Source: Comamonas testosteroni ATCC 11996
GTDB lineage: Bacteria > Pseudomonadota > Gammaproteobacteria > Burkholderiales > Burkholderiaceae_C
Direction of reading: 5' to 3'
DNA: 64,000 bases
Assembly: GCF_000241525.1 (NCBI RefSeq)
Contig: NZ_AHIL01000043.1
Location: forward strand, 248,001 to 312,000
A model generated the notes under the pieces. That model saw only the letters and a list, made by a program, of their open reading frames with translations. It made no database searches and had not been told where the DNA came from. Position numbers and translations under genes: made by a program. Below, one piece after another: positions 13,086 through 20,899 of this stretch. Numbering within the stretch: position 1 is the stretch's first letter; every line of letters starts with the position of its first letter.

Positions 13086-15011
13086 ATGATCATCGGAACC
13101 GCAGGCCATATCGACCACGGCAAAACCACGCTGGTGCGTGCGCTCACCGGCGTGGAAACCGACCGCCTCAAGGAAGAGAAAGCCCGCGGCATCTCCATAG
13201 AACTGGGCTATGCCTACAGCCCGCTGCCCAACGGCGATGTGCTGGGCATCATCGACGTGCCGGGCCACGAGAAATTCGTCCATACCATGGCCGCCGGCGC
13301 CGTGGGCATTGATCACGCCCTGCTGGTCGTGGCTGCCGACGACGGCGTCATGCCCCAGACCATAGAGCATCTGGAAATTCTGCAGCTGCTGGGTGTCAGG
13401 CGTGGCAGCGTGGCGCTGACCAAGGTCGATCGCGTGCTGCCGCAACGCATTGCCGACGTGCACCGCGAAATCAACGCCATTCTCGGCGTCACTGCGCTGG
13501 CGGGCAGTCCCATCTTTGAAACCAATGCCGCAGACCCCGGCAATGCCGGCGTGCAGGCTCTGCGCGAACACCTGCAGGTGCAGGCCCAGATGATGCAGGC
13601 CCGTCCCCGGGACGGACTGTTCCGGCTCGCCGTGGACCGCGTCTTCACGCTGCCGGGACAGGGCACGGTGGTCACGGGCACGGTCTTCAATGGCCAGGTG
13701 CGGGTGGGTGACACGCTGGCGCATTCGACCAGCGGTCAGGCCGTGCGCGTACGCAGCATTCATGCCCAGAACCAGAGCAGCGACAGCGGCGTCGCCGGCC
13801 AGCGCTGCGCACTGAATCTGGCTGGCATAGGCAAGGACGAAATCGAACGCGGCGACTGGATCATGGACCCGCGCCTGCTACAGGCCACAGATCGCCTCGA
13901 CATTCATCTGCATCTGCTCAGCGAAGCGCCCCCACTAGAGCAATGGACTGCGGTGCATGTGCATCTGGGCACCAAGCGCACAACAGGCCATGTCGCCCTG
14001 CTGCAGGACCAAGGCATAGAGCCCGGCACCGAAGCCCGCGTGCAGCTGGTGCTGGATACGCCGGTCTTCGCACTGCCCGGCGACCGCCTGATTCTGCGCA
14101 ACGCCCAGGCCAGCCGCACCATCGCAGGCGGCATGGTGCTCGACCCCTATGCCCCGAGCCGCAAGCGCCGCAGCGCGGAGCGCATGGCCTACCTCGACGC
14201 CATGGAGCAGCTCATAGCCCGCAGCGACTTCGGGCCACTGATTGCACAGGCTCCACACGGCATTGCGCGCTCGCAGCTGGTGCGTCTGAGCGGCCATGCC
14301 TTCCCCGAGTCCCGCCTTGCCGACACCATCCAGCTACCCATTGCCGGCGGCGATGCCCTGGTGCTGGGCCTGCAGCGCTGGCAGCGGCTGCAGACCCAGA
14401 TCATCGACAGCCTGGCGCGCTTTCACGAAAAATCGCCCGACGAGCCCGGCGTCAACGCGGCCAGACTGAGGCGCATGGCCTTGCCCGGCCTGCAGCAAGG
14501 CAGCTACGACGCACTCTATCAAGGCCTGGTCGATGCCCTGCTCAGCAGCCAACTGCTAGCCAGCACCGGTGCCTGGCTGCATTTGCCGCAACACAGCGTG
14601 CAGCTGAGCAGTGCCGAGCAGACGCTGGCCGAAAAGCTGCTGCCCGCCATCACTGCAGGCCGCTATGACCCGCCCTGGGTGCGCGATCTGGCGCGCGACC
14701 ATGCGGCAGGCGAAGAGCTCGTGCGCCAGCTGCTCAAAAAGCTTTCGCGCCAGGGCCAGTTGTTCCAGGTCGTCAAGGATTTGTTCTATACACCGGCACG
14801 CATGGATGAGCTCGCGGCCCTGGTTGCCGACATCGCCAGCCGCCACGCCAGGGGGGAAGTGGAAGCCAGCGCCTTCCGCGACGCAACTGGTCTGGGCCGC
14901 AAGCGCGCCATCCAGATTCTCGAATTCTTCGACCGTACCGGCTACACGCGCCGCGTGCGCGACGCCCATCTGCTGCGCCCTGACGTACATTGGAATAGCA
15001 CTCCACGCTGA
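13086..15011 (+). CDS. selB: Selenocysteine-specific translation elongation factor SelB
   Basis: GTPase that carries selenocysteyl-tRNA to the ribosome at UGA codons marked by a SECIS. The protein has 641 residues (E. coli 614). G1 is 'GHIDHGKTT' near residues 7-15, G3 is 'DVPGHEKF' and G4 is 'TKVD', as in other SelB proteins. EF-Tu-like beta-barrels follow to about residue 370, and the C-terminal winged-helix repeats that bind SECIS RNA run to the end ('[23 protein letters not shown]'). The 96-base spacer after selA holds an AT-rich segment resembling the intergenic repeats seen elsewhere in the window. Confidence 0.97.
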   Translation: MIIGTAGHIDHGKTTLVRALTGVETDRLKEEKARGISIELGYAYSPLPNGDVLGIIDVPGHEKFVHTMAAGAVGIDHALLVVAADDGVMPQTIEHLEILQLLGVRRGSVALTKVDRVLPQRIADVHREINAILGVTALAGSPIFETNAADPGNAGVQALREHLQVQAQMMQARPRDGLFRLAVDRVFTLPGQGTVVTGTVFNGQVRVGDTLAHSTSGQAVRVRSIHAQNQSSDSGVAGQRCALNLAGIGKDEIERGDWIMDPRLLQATDRLDIHLHLLSEAPPLEQWTAVHVHLGTKRTTGHVALLQDQGIEPGTEARVQLVLDTPVFALPGDRLILRNAQASRTIAGGMVLDPYAPSRKRRSAERMAYLDAMEQLIARSDFGPLIAQAPHGIARSQLVRLSGHAFPESRLADTIQLPIAGGDALVLGLQRWQRLQTQIIDSLARFHEKSPDEPGVNAARLRRMALPGLQQGSYDALYQGLVDALLSSQLLASTGAWLHLPQHSVQLSSAEQTLAEKLLPAITAGRYDPPWVRDLARDHAAGEELVRQLLKKLSRQGQLFQVVKDLFYTPARMDELAALVADIASRHARGEVEASAFRDATGLGRKRAIQILEFFDRTGYTRRVRDAHLLRPDVHWNSTPR

Positions 15012-15140
15012 GCCTACAAGGAAAACAGATAGGAATCAGTCCAGGTTCTTTATCCCGCTTACGCAACAAGCTATCAAATTTGAGTAGATCGGGATATGCG
15101 GCCTTGACGTGCTTTTGTCATCGGGTGCCGGATTGCTGGC

Positions 15141-15146
15141 TACAAT
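15141..15146 (+). promoter_or_regulatory. Possible -10 element of the selC promoter
   Basis: TACAAT matches the sigma70 -10 consensus at four of six positions, including the T1, A2 and T6 core, and sits about 50 bases before the mature tRNA. Upstream TTGTCA (15115-15120) is 20 bases away, longer than the ideal 17, so the -35 is uncertain. selC could also be co-transcribed with selB. Confidence 0.35.
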
Positions 15147-15164
15147 CGCTGTCTTATCTTCTAC

Positions 15165-15186
15165 AAGAGTGGCAGTTGCCACTCTT
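15165..15186 (+). repeat. Perfect 10-bp inverted repeat in the selC leader
   Basis: AAGAGTGGCA (15165-15174) and TGCCACTCTT (15177-15186) are perfectly complementary around GT. The hairpin ends 8 bases before the first base of the mature tRNA. It could be a pre-tRNA processing signal, a selB terminator or a protein-binding palindrome; the sequence alone does not decide. Confidence 0.6.
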
Positions 15187-15194
15187 GACTCAAA

Positions 15195-15290
15195 GGAAGG
15201 CAATCGTGCCCGGTGGCGCGGCCGGGCTTCAAACCCGGTGGGGGGCGTCAGCCGCTCCCGGGTTGGTTCGACTCCAGCTGCTTTCCGCCA
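15195..15290 (+). tRNA. selC: tRNA-Sec (anticodon TCA)
   Basis: A 96-base tRNA with the long extra arm of bacterial tRNA-Sec. The 8-bp acceptor stem GGAAGGCA (15195-15202) pairs with TGCTTTCC (15279-15286) with one G-U; discriminator G and encoded CCA follow (15287-15290). The anticodon stem CCGGG/CCCGG encloses CTTCAAA with anticodon TCA at 15229-15231. The T-loop carries GGTTCGACTCC. Length and layout match E. coli selC (95 nt). Its 3' end abuts a prophage remnant; selC is a known integration site for phages and islands. Confidence 0.96.
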
Positions 15291-15309
15291 GAATACGGTT
15301 TCAACCGTT

Positions 15310-16110
15310 GATGCGAAGCGACCACAACGGGCAATTGCCATCTCGCGGGAGCTGTGGTCGCAAGGAGCTCAGCTGATCGACAAAGGCACCTTTGTGGTGG
15401 ACGAGTCCGAGCACAGCGGGGCCCCGGACATCATCACCATTCGCGCCCGTGCTGCCGATCTGGGCGGCGAGATCAGCAAGCGCACCGAAAAAAGCTGGCA
15501 CGACAACAGTCTGGGCAACATCCTGGCCACGCTCGCCAAACGCAACGAGCTCACCCACAAGGTAGATGCCAAGCTGGGCGCCACCCAGATCCAGCACATC
15601 GACCAGACCAATGAATCAGACATGCACGTCATCACCCGGCTGGCGCGCAAATATGACGCCGTGGCCACTGTGAAGAAGAAGCATCTGCTCTTCATGCCGA
15701 TCAAAGGCACCAAGACCAGCAAGGGCGAGAGCTTGCCCACCATTGAAATCACCCGCATCGACGGAGATCAGCACCGCTGGGCCAGTGGCACCCGCGATGC
15801 CTATGACGGCGTGAAGGCGCTGTGGAATGACCGAAACTTTGGCAGCGAGGCCGATGCGCTGGCTGCCGCCAAGAGTGAGCTGCAGCGCATCAATAGAGGT
15901 ATGGCCACGTTCGATCTGAATCTGGCCATCGGTGTGCCAGAACTGATGCATCAGACCCCTGTGCGCGTGACGGGGTTCACTTCTGAGAGTGATGGCCAAG
16001 GCTGGCTGGTCAAGGAAGTCACCCACACATTGGGGGATAGCGGCCTGACCAGCAAGGGGCAGATGGAACGCAATGCAGACGCGATGAATACAACCGAAGC
16101 TGATGCTTAA
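15310..16110 (+). pseudogene. P2-like phage late control protein gpD, N-terminally truncated
   Basis: The frame reads without stops from inside selC to 16110, but similarity to P2 gpD (tail protein, PF05954-type) begins near 15340 with 'GTFVVDESEHSGAPDIITIRA' and continues through 'SWHDNSLGNILATLAKRN', 'HIDQTNESD' and the C-terminal 'WLVKEVTHTLGDSGLTS'. About 75 N-terminal residues of gpD and any proper start codon are missing; the left coordinate is approximate. No other tail or integrase gene is present. In P2-type prophages D is the last tail gene, so this is probably the residue of a prophage once integrated at selC. Confidence 0.8.
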
Positions 16111-16127
16111 CGCTGCCCAGGCAGCTC

Positions 16128-16946
16128 TTACTTCAACGATCCCTTGTGCATCCTGGCATTCTCAATTTCCTTGCCTGCATCAGCGATAGCTTTTTCATAA
16201 TCGCCTCTCGATGGTGAAATCACTGGCAAGACTTGCCGTTCGTCGAAATCCTTTACCGAAGCAAATTCAAGCTTCAGTTGGTACTGTTTGCTTTTGGCAT
16301 TCTGGACCTCCAAGGTGTTCCAGTTTTCGCAAGCCATGAAGCCGACTTCATAGTTCTTCCTCATGCTTGCACCGGCACGCAGGCCGCCGCCGTACTTGAA
16401 AGAGCTGTAGACCTTGCAATGACGCGTGCTGGTTTCTTCACCATTCAAGAACAACCAGGCATCCCATTGGGCAGACGACAAATTGAATTTACTGGCGTTG
16501 CTGACTTCATAGACAAAGTCCTTGCCAAATCCAAATCGATTCTGAATCGTCAGTCCTCGAGCCGAGATCTTGGAAAGCTCTGCCTCCACGCTCTTCAGAG
16601 ACTGCTCCTGCTGCGTCAGCCTCTCTGCATTGGCCGCCAACTCTGCTGCACTCTTTGCTGCCTGCAGGGTTTTCAGCTCTATGTACTCATCTGTCTCACG
16701 ACTGATGACGACACGCGGCGTCATGCTCGAGTACTTCGCGATCAGCTGCTGCAGACTGAAATTGCTTACGGCCCAGTTGAATGCCTCCTGCTGATGAGCA
16801 CTCATGTCTGGCCATGCCTTGTTCAGCGAAGCTCTATAAGCCGTTTCATCAGTTGTTGCCAAGGGAGCATCGATGCCCTTACCTGTACAGCCTACCAACA
16901 ACAGCGCTAAGCCCAGCAGGCCCGCTGATCCACGACTCACTAGCAT
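16128..16946 (-). CDS. Putative lipoprotein with coiled-coil segment
   Basis: The protein has 272 residues with an N-terminal lipoprotein signal: a hydrophobic core followed by 'LLVGC', lipidated Cys20. Residues about 30-75 ('AYRASLNKAWPDMSAHQQEAFNWA') vaguely resemble small DUF6694-type lipoprotein domains; a charged coiled coil covers about 90-130 and a globular C-terminal part follows. It is convergent with the phage gpD remnant (17-base gap), and its base composition is more AT-rich than the core genes, suggesting it arrived with the accessory DNA. I do not recognise a function; a phage or island cargo gene is possible. Confidence 0.6.
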   Translation of the reverse strand: MLVSRGSAGLLGLALLLVGCTGKGIDAPLATTDETAYRASLNKAWPDMSAHQQEAFNWAVSNFSLQQLIAKYSSMTPRVVISRETDEYIELKTLQAAKSAAELAANAERLTQQEQSLKSVEAELSKISARGLTIQNRFGFGKDFVYEVSNASKFNLSSAQWDAWLFLNGEETSTRHCKVYSSFKYGGGLRAGASMRKNYEVGFMACENWNTLEVQNAKSKQYQLKLEFASVKDFDERQVLPVISPSRGDYEKAIADAGKEIENARMHKGSLK

Positions 16947-17141
16947 CGAAGTTCCCTCATTCGTTGATGTATTGCCGGCTCAAATATACCAATTGTTACA
17001 ACTATACCAATGTATCTGAGACGACCCAATGTGGGTTCTGGAAATTCATGCGATCACTCAGTGCAGGAGGCCTTTGGATAAGACGAAGTTATCCGTCGCG
17101 CAAGTGATGTTGGTTACAAGAGCAATTTTGCGATTGACACA

Positions 17142-17157
17142 CTGTGCACATAAACAG
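17142..17157 (+). promoter_or_regulatory. LexA (SOS) box upstream of a umuD remnant
   Basis: CTGT-N8-ACAG exactly (CTGTGCACATAAACAG). TTGACA at 17134-17139 provides a -35 whose spacer overlaps the box, the usual arrangement for LexA repression. The promoter appears intact even though the gene behind it is broken. Confidence 0.75.
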
Positions 17158-17164
17158 TATTTCA

Positions 17165-17457
17165 GTGAACCAACCTGCCCTCGTGGTCAGCACTCTTCCA
17201 GAGCCGGCCATGGCGCTAGGTTGCGTGCAGGCCGGATTTTCCAGCCCTGCAGAAGACTTTGGGATTCCCCGCTTTGACCTGGCCAAGAGCCTGATTCAAC
17301 ACCCTGCCACCGCCTTTGTGATGCCTTAAACGGTGACAGCATGATGGGCGCGGGCCTTTATGACGGAGATTGGCTCCCGGTGGATGAATTCTTACGTCCC
17401 CAGCATGACGACATAGTGGTGGCGGAGATGGACGGGGATTTCACCTGCAAGCGCCTG
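17165..17457 (+). pseudogene. umuD-like SOS mutagenesis peptidase, frameshifted and truncated
   Basis: From the GTG at 17165 the frame gives 'VQAGFSSPAEDFGIPRFDLAKSLIQHPATAFV', the N-terminal part of UmuD including its cleavage region, and stops at a TAA at 17327-17329. A frameshift there leads to 'NGDSMMGAGLYDGDWLPVDE...DGDFTCKRL' in another frame (from 17329), holding the equivalents of catalytic Ser (GDSM) and Lys (CKRL). Similarity ends at 17457, about 30 residues short of a full UmuD. It sits behind a LexA box and before a umuC fragment, so this is a decayed umuDC operon rather than an active gene. Confidence 0.75.
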
Positions 17458-17469
17458 TCCAGCGCTCCT

Positions 17470-17602
17470 GCAGCGTGTGTGCAACTTTGCCGGGTCGTCG
17501 GTCGGCGATCTGCAATCTCTGATGGAATGCACGCCCGTGGACGATGCATGGGCGTCGGCTGGCGAGCAGCCGAGCACTTGGCAGAGCTTGACGTGCATAC
17601 CG
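17470..17602 (+). pseudogene. Internal fragment of umuC-like Y-family DNA polymerase V
   Basis: 'CNFAGSSVGDLQSLMECTPVDDAW' in one frame and, after a frameshift near 17545-17550, 'MGVGWRAAEHLAELDVHT' in another match the UmuC segment around the helix-hairpin-helix region ('VWGIGRR...'). All of the N-terminal catalytic half and the C-terminus are absent. The fragment joins the umuD remnant on the left and a reverse-oriented IS30 fragment on the right at about 17603, so the deletion and the IS are probably connected. Confidence 0.65.
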
Positions 17603-18203
17603 AGGTAGGCGCGCAAATTCTGGTGCAGGAAGGTCTCTACGGGCCGACGCAGGCCCTGTGCGACAAGGTGCTGTCGCTGCATCGACTATTTCGACAGCGT
17701 GACATGGTGCCCCTCGTCGCAAGGATAAGTCTGCTTGAGCCAACCAGCAATCTGCTTAGGCGACCATAGCATCCGTAATTTGTGGGCCACGGTTTGGGAC
17801 AATGTGCGGTTCGCAACGAGTTTGCAGCACGTGGGGCGCCTTGCTCGGTCCCAAACAGCTGCATCTACCTGGTTCACTCGGTAGCTGTAGTGCCCAGCAT
17901 TGCGCTTGATCTCCCGGCTGACTGTCGATGGTGCTCGTCCTAGCCGAGTGGCAATGGCGCGAATCAACGCCCCCCCCACGATGACTCGCGAGATCTCTTC
18001 TCGTTGGGCCAGCGTCAATGCGGTTGCGGCCCGTGATCGTTGGGCGGGACGGATTCCACCTGTCTCGGCCAGGATTCGGTGGATCGAAGAGTGGGCGCGA
18101 TCAAAGAGCTTGCCGATCTCCTGCAACGTCCAGCCTTACGTCCAGCGCCCCTCATCAGAGCTTTCCGGCTATCTTAATAATAGATTCTGGGTCGCTGCTT
18201 CAT
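17603..18203 (-). pseudogene. IS30-family transposase remnant
   Basis: Read on the minus strand from the ATG at 18203: 'MKQRPRIYY', an in-frame TAA, 'DSRKALM', then a frameshift and another TAA, then the long intact stretch from 18126 with 'WTLQEIGKLFDRAHSSIHRILAETGGIRP' and 'SIRAIATRLGRAPSTVSREIKRN'-like text (the helix-turn-helix of IS30 transposases), and 'WSPKQIAGWLKQTYPCDEGHHVTL'. Reading then breaks at a TAG; a weak match to the next IS30 segment can be followed to about 17603. The catalytic C-terminal domain is missing. It is non-functional and truncated against the umuC fragment. Confidence 0.8.
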
Positions 18204-18235
18204 TTGCAACACTCCTGCCGCCTATGTGGTGGCTA

Positions 18236-18262
18236 GTGTGTTGCATCGACCGGTTGAATCCG
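18236..18262. repeat. Probable terminal inverted-repeat end of the IS30 remnant
   Basis: Just upstream of the transposase start (minus-strand sense), the segment GTTGCATCGACCGGTTGAA and flanks resemble IS30-family ends I recall. The opposite end is not visible, consistent with truncation. Low to moderate certainty. Confidence 0.35.
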
Positions 18263-18360
18263 CCGCCGGACTACGACAGTCGCAGATCAACACATCTCAG
18301 CCACTGAAGGCCGCGAGGCTGTAATGACCGCTTTCGAAATAAGAACCGCCCCCCGAATCG

Positions 18361-18620
18361 CTACTGCGGTGCAAGCGATCCAAACCAGCAGGACGCGGTA
18401 ACGCCCCCATCCGTCAGAAAGTCGCTGCCAGTAATAAAGGCACCATCGGGCCCCACCGGTAGCACGGCTACGTTCGCAACGTCATCCGGCTCGGTGAAAG
18501 GCTTCGCTGGACAGCCATCGATCATGCATCAATAGTCGGTGCCGCGCGCTCCTGAGAGCTCGTCCTTTGCCAGTGGTGTGATGATGCCCAGACTGATGGT
18601 ATTGACGCGTACACTGCGCT
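18361..18620 (-). pseudogene. C-terminal fragment of a short-chain dehydrogenase/reductase
   Basis: Minus-strand text 'RVNTISLGIITPLAKDELSG', an in-frame TGA, then 'PFTEPDDVANVAVLPVGPDGAFITGSDFLTDGGVTA' is the C-terminal third of a classical SDR (the 'RVN.I.PG...TP' and 'EP.DVAN...FITG....DGG' hallmarks). The Rossmann nucleotide-binding part and the YxxxK active site are missing and a stop interrupts the rest. The right limit is approximate. It lies downstream of a second fragment and the DUF1254 gene on the same strand, so they may derive from one catabolic cluster. Confidence 0.65.
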
Positions 18621-18682
18621 CACGCCGCAATATTTTGTGCGCTACATATCGCTATCTACAGCCACCGTGCCGAGCGCAGTTT

Positions 18683-18966
18683 TCAAGTCGCCTTCCACCT
18701 TGACGCAGTTAAGGAACTTACACCCTCAAGCGAGTGCGTTCTGTGCGCCCAGACTTCGAAGTCCTGCACGAACGCGAGGCTGCACTCTTCCTGGCACTGT
18801 TTGGGCGCAACGGTGTCGAGCACAACCACTTCGTTGCTGCCCGAGGGCGACTTGACCATCAACGCGTGTCAGACCTTGATCGAGCCGTCGTCGACCAGCG
18901 TGTGCGTGATCAGCAGCAGCGAATCGTAAAGGCCGGTCAGGTACGACACCAACAATTTGATCTGAC
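18683..18966 (-). pseudogene. Possible fragment of a Rieske-type ring-hydroxylating oxygenase (catalytic domain)
   Basis: Directly after the DUF1254 stop, the minus strand reads 'LLVSYLTGLYDSLLLITHTLVDDGSIKV', a TGA where a Trp codon would fit, then 'HALMVKSPSG...CQEECSLAFVQDFEVWAHRTH' and a final TGA at 18683-18685. The 'THT.VDDG....WHALMV' and 'QDFE.W.HK' pattern recalls steroid 9-alpha-hydroxylase-like oxygenase C-terminal domains. The N-terminal Rieske domain is absent. The family call is tentative; that this is decayed coding DNA is more certain. Confidence 0.4.
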
Positions 18967-20406
18967 TCAGCGAACCCGAGCGATGTCTTCCAATTGCCAC
19001 GTCTTGTCAAAGAGGGGCTTCGTCGGACCATATGCCCGAAACATCACTTCGAAGGTCCCACCGGATTTGGTCGGAATCCAGTTCTCAGCGCGCCGGGCCG
19101 GTGCCTTCGGACCAAAGTAGATATCCACGGAACCGTCCGAATTTTTTTGTAGGCCGGCCTCCAGCGAAGAACGCGTCGGGAGTTCTACCCCACGTATAAA
19201 CGTGTGGGTCGCGCGGTCATATAAGGTGATGGACCAGTACTGGCTGACAGGTACATTCGGGGGTACGGTGAGGCGATAAGTGGTACCTCCATCAAGGAAG
19301 CGCCCGCCGCTGTCCTTTGTTGTCAGCAGGTAGTACTGACCGGTGCCCGGGTTTTTGATGTTGCTGAATCCGAAATAGTAGATGGTGCCACGCGCATCGG
19401 TTAGATAGCGGTCACCGAGCTCAAACGTTCCATGAGACTCGCTGACACCGGGTTCCGCTGGAAAGAACCACTGCCTGCCAGGGTAATACCGAGGCGGCAC
19501 CATCAGGAATCGATTTACGAACCACTGGTGCGCTTCGTGAAGCGAAGAAAGGAGGATTGTCTTTGTCGTATTGTCCGGCGCGAATCGCTTACCTTTTTCG
19601 ATGCCGATCGATGCCAGCCAGCTATACATCATCTTGTCTCGCGCCTGAACCGGTTCAATCTGAACCATCCTGTCAAGTGCCTCGAAGAAGCGGAGATCGT
19701 AGGGAATTGCCCCATCAAACTCGATGTTCGTCACATCGACAAACTTCGTTTCGGCCACGCTTTCAGCGGTAGACAACGGGTATAGCTTTACGCGTTTCAC
19801 GTACGAACCGGCAGCAGCGATGTCCGCTTCGCTGTGGCTCCTCGGTATGGAACGAAGCAGGGCAAATCCCTGAAACGTCTGTGACGGAACGACAATGTAG
19901 CCGTCGGGCACTTGGCCTTGATATCCAGGTGGCAAGATCAGATATTTCCCGCCCTTTCCCTTGTCAGCACCGGCGATGCCCACATCTTCGACTGCTGATT
20001 GCCAAGCGTCCATTATCGAACCATTGATTGTGCCTCCGTCCGCAGGAGGAATCTCGAGCACCATCGGCCCGGCATCCTTGGTGTTGATGAATGGAATTGC
20101 GTACAGAACTTCGCTGTTGGGTGTAAGCAGTTGATTCGTCCAGTTCGACGGACGCGTCCACACAGCGATTTCGTTGGTGTGTCCTCCAGCTCGTTCCATT
20201 GACTGGATAATGCCGTCGAAATTTACCAAGGGGATGCCCCAGATTGCGAGTTCGACGGCGCGTCGTTCGACGGTGCGTTGGTGTATCGCTTCGCCAGAGA
20301 GAGGCCGCAGGTCGAATGGGGATGATCGAGCGACGAGGGGGAGTGTTGAGGTAGCGAGGGCGACGAACAACAATAGTTTCCGGCTTTTCTGCTTCACACG
20401 ATTCAT
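18967..20406 (-). CDS. DUF1254/DUF1214 domain-containing exported protein
   Basis: The protein has 479 residues with a cleavable signal peptide (residues 1-28, ending near VARSSP). The N-terminal DUF1254 part holds 'WGIPLVNFDGII' and 'NSEVLYAIPFINTKDAGPMVLEIPP'; the C-terminal DUF1214 part holds 'YWSITLYDRATHTFI...NSDGSVDIYFGPKAP' and 'NWIPTKSGGTFEVMFRAYGPTKPLFDKTW'. The family is widespread and of unknown biochemical role; members are periplasmic. GGGAGG precedes the ATG. It is the only intact non-transposase gene between 16.9 and 22.0 kb, and fragments of redox enzymes follow it on the same strand. Confidence 0.85.
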   Translation of the reverse strand: MNRVKQKSRKLLLFVALATSTLPLVARSSPFDLRPLSGEAIHQRTVERRAVELAIWGIPLVNFDGIIQSMERAGGHTNEIAVWTRPSNWTNQLLTPNSEVLYAIPFINTKDAGPMVLEIPPADGGTINGSIMDAWQSAVEDVGIAGADKGKGGKYLILPPGYQGQVPDGYIVVPSQTFQGFALLRSIPRSHSEADIAAAGSYVKRVKLYPLSTAESVAETKFVDVTNIEFDGAIPYDLRFFEALDRMVQIEPVQARDKMMYSWLASIGIEKGKRFAPDNTTKTILLSSLHEAHQWFVNRFLMVPPRYYPGRQWFFPAEPGVSESHGTFELGDRYLTDARGTIYYFGFSNIKNPGTGQYYLLTTKDSGGRFLDGGTTYRLTVPPNVPVSQYWSITLYDRATHTFIRGVELPTRSSLEAGLQKNSDGSVDIYFGPKAPARRAENWIPTKSGGTFEVMFRAYGPTKPLFDKTWQLEDIARVR

Positions 20407-20634
20407 CGTTTTACCCTCCCGAACTAATAGTCATGCTGGCTTGAAAGCCAATTTAGTGGAGCCGGATATTTCCAGTTTCGACCGACACTGATTGCGGGCC
20501 CCTCTCGCCAGGTCATGCGGCATATGATCTAGCCTATGCAGGCCCAGTTTCTGGCGCATCGTCCGAATGGGGTAGCTCCTGGTAAGAAAGGATGCCGCTC
20601 AGGATTCGTAATGGATCATTCGATGCGGGGCGGC

Positions 20635-20865
20635 CTAGCTGTGAACCGTCAAGAGGTTATTTGCAGGTTCGAGCCTGGACACCGGAGCGATGTGACTGAT
20701 GCCCCTGTATGGCCTGTGTCAGTTGTAGTGGCGCTGCAAGATAGCCAGGGAACGGGTCCGCTCAGCTGAGTTCTGGCACGTCCAGCCATAGGCCCACTCG
20801 CGTAGCGCTGACTGGATGAACCGCTTATCCTTCACTTCGCAGCCCGCTTTTGGCCGATCTGCGAC
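20635..20865 (-). pseudogene. 3' end of an IS481-family transposase
   Basis: Minus-strand frame ending at the TAG 20635-20637: 'KDKRFIQSALREWAYGW', 'NSAERTRSLAILQRHYN', an in-frame TGA (Trp in the family motif 'YNWHRPH'), then 'HRP' and 'APVSRL...NNLLTVHS'. This is the characteristic C-terminus of IS481 transposases. The catalytic core upstream is missing; the next 35 bases lead into the IS5-type element. Inactive. Confidence 0.7.
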
Positions 20866-20899
20866 TATCGCTGAACGACCCAATGCCGTCTATGGCTAA

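Noticed and set aside
11166..13763. 865-codon minus-strand frame
   Set aside because: It lies opposite fdhE, selA and selB and has no family features.
15109..15309. Coding sequence running through selC into the phage gene
   Set aside because: The open frame over the tRNA is accidental; similarity to gpD begins only after the tRNA.
17341..17769. 142-codon plus-strand gene
   Set aside because: It is a chimera of umuD and umuC remnants and antisense IS30 sequence, not one protein.
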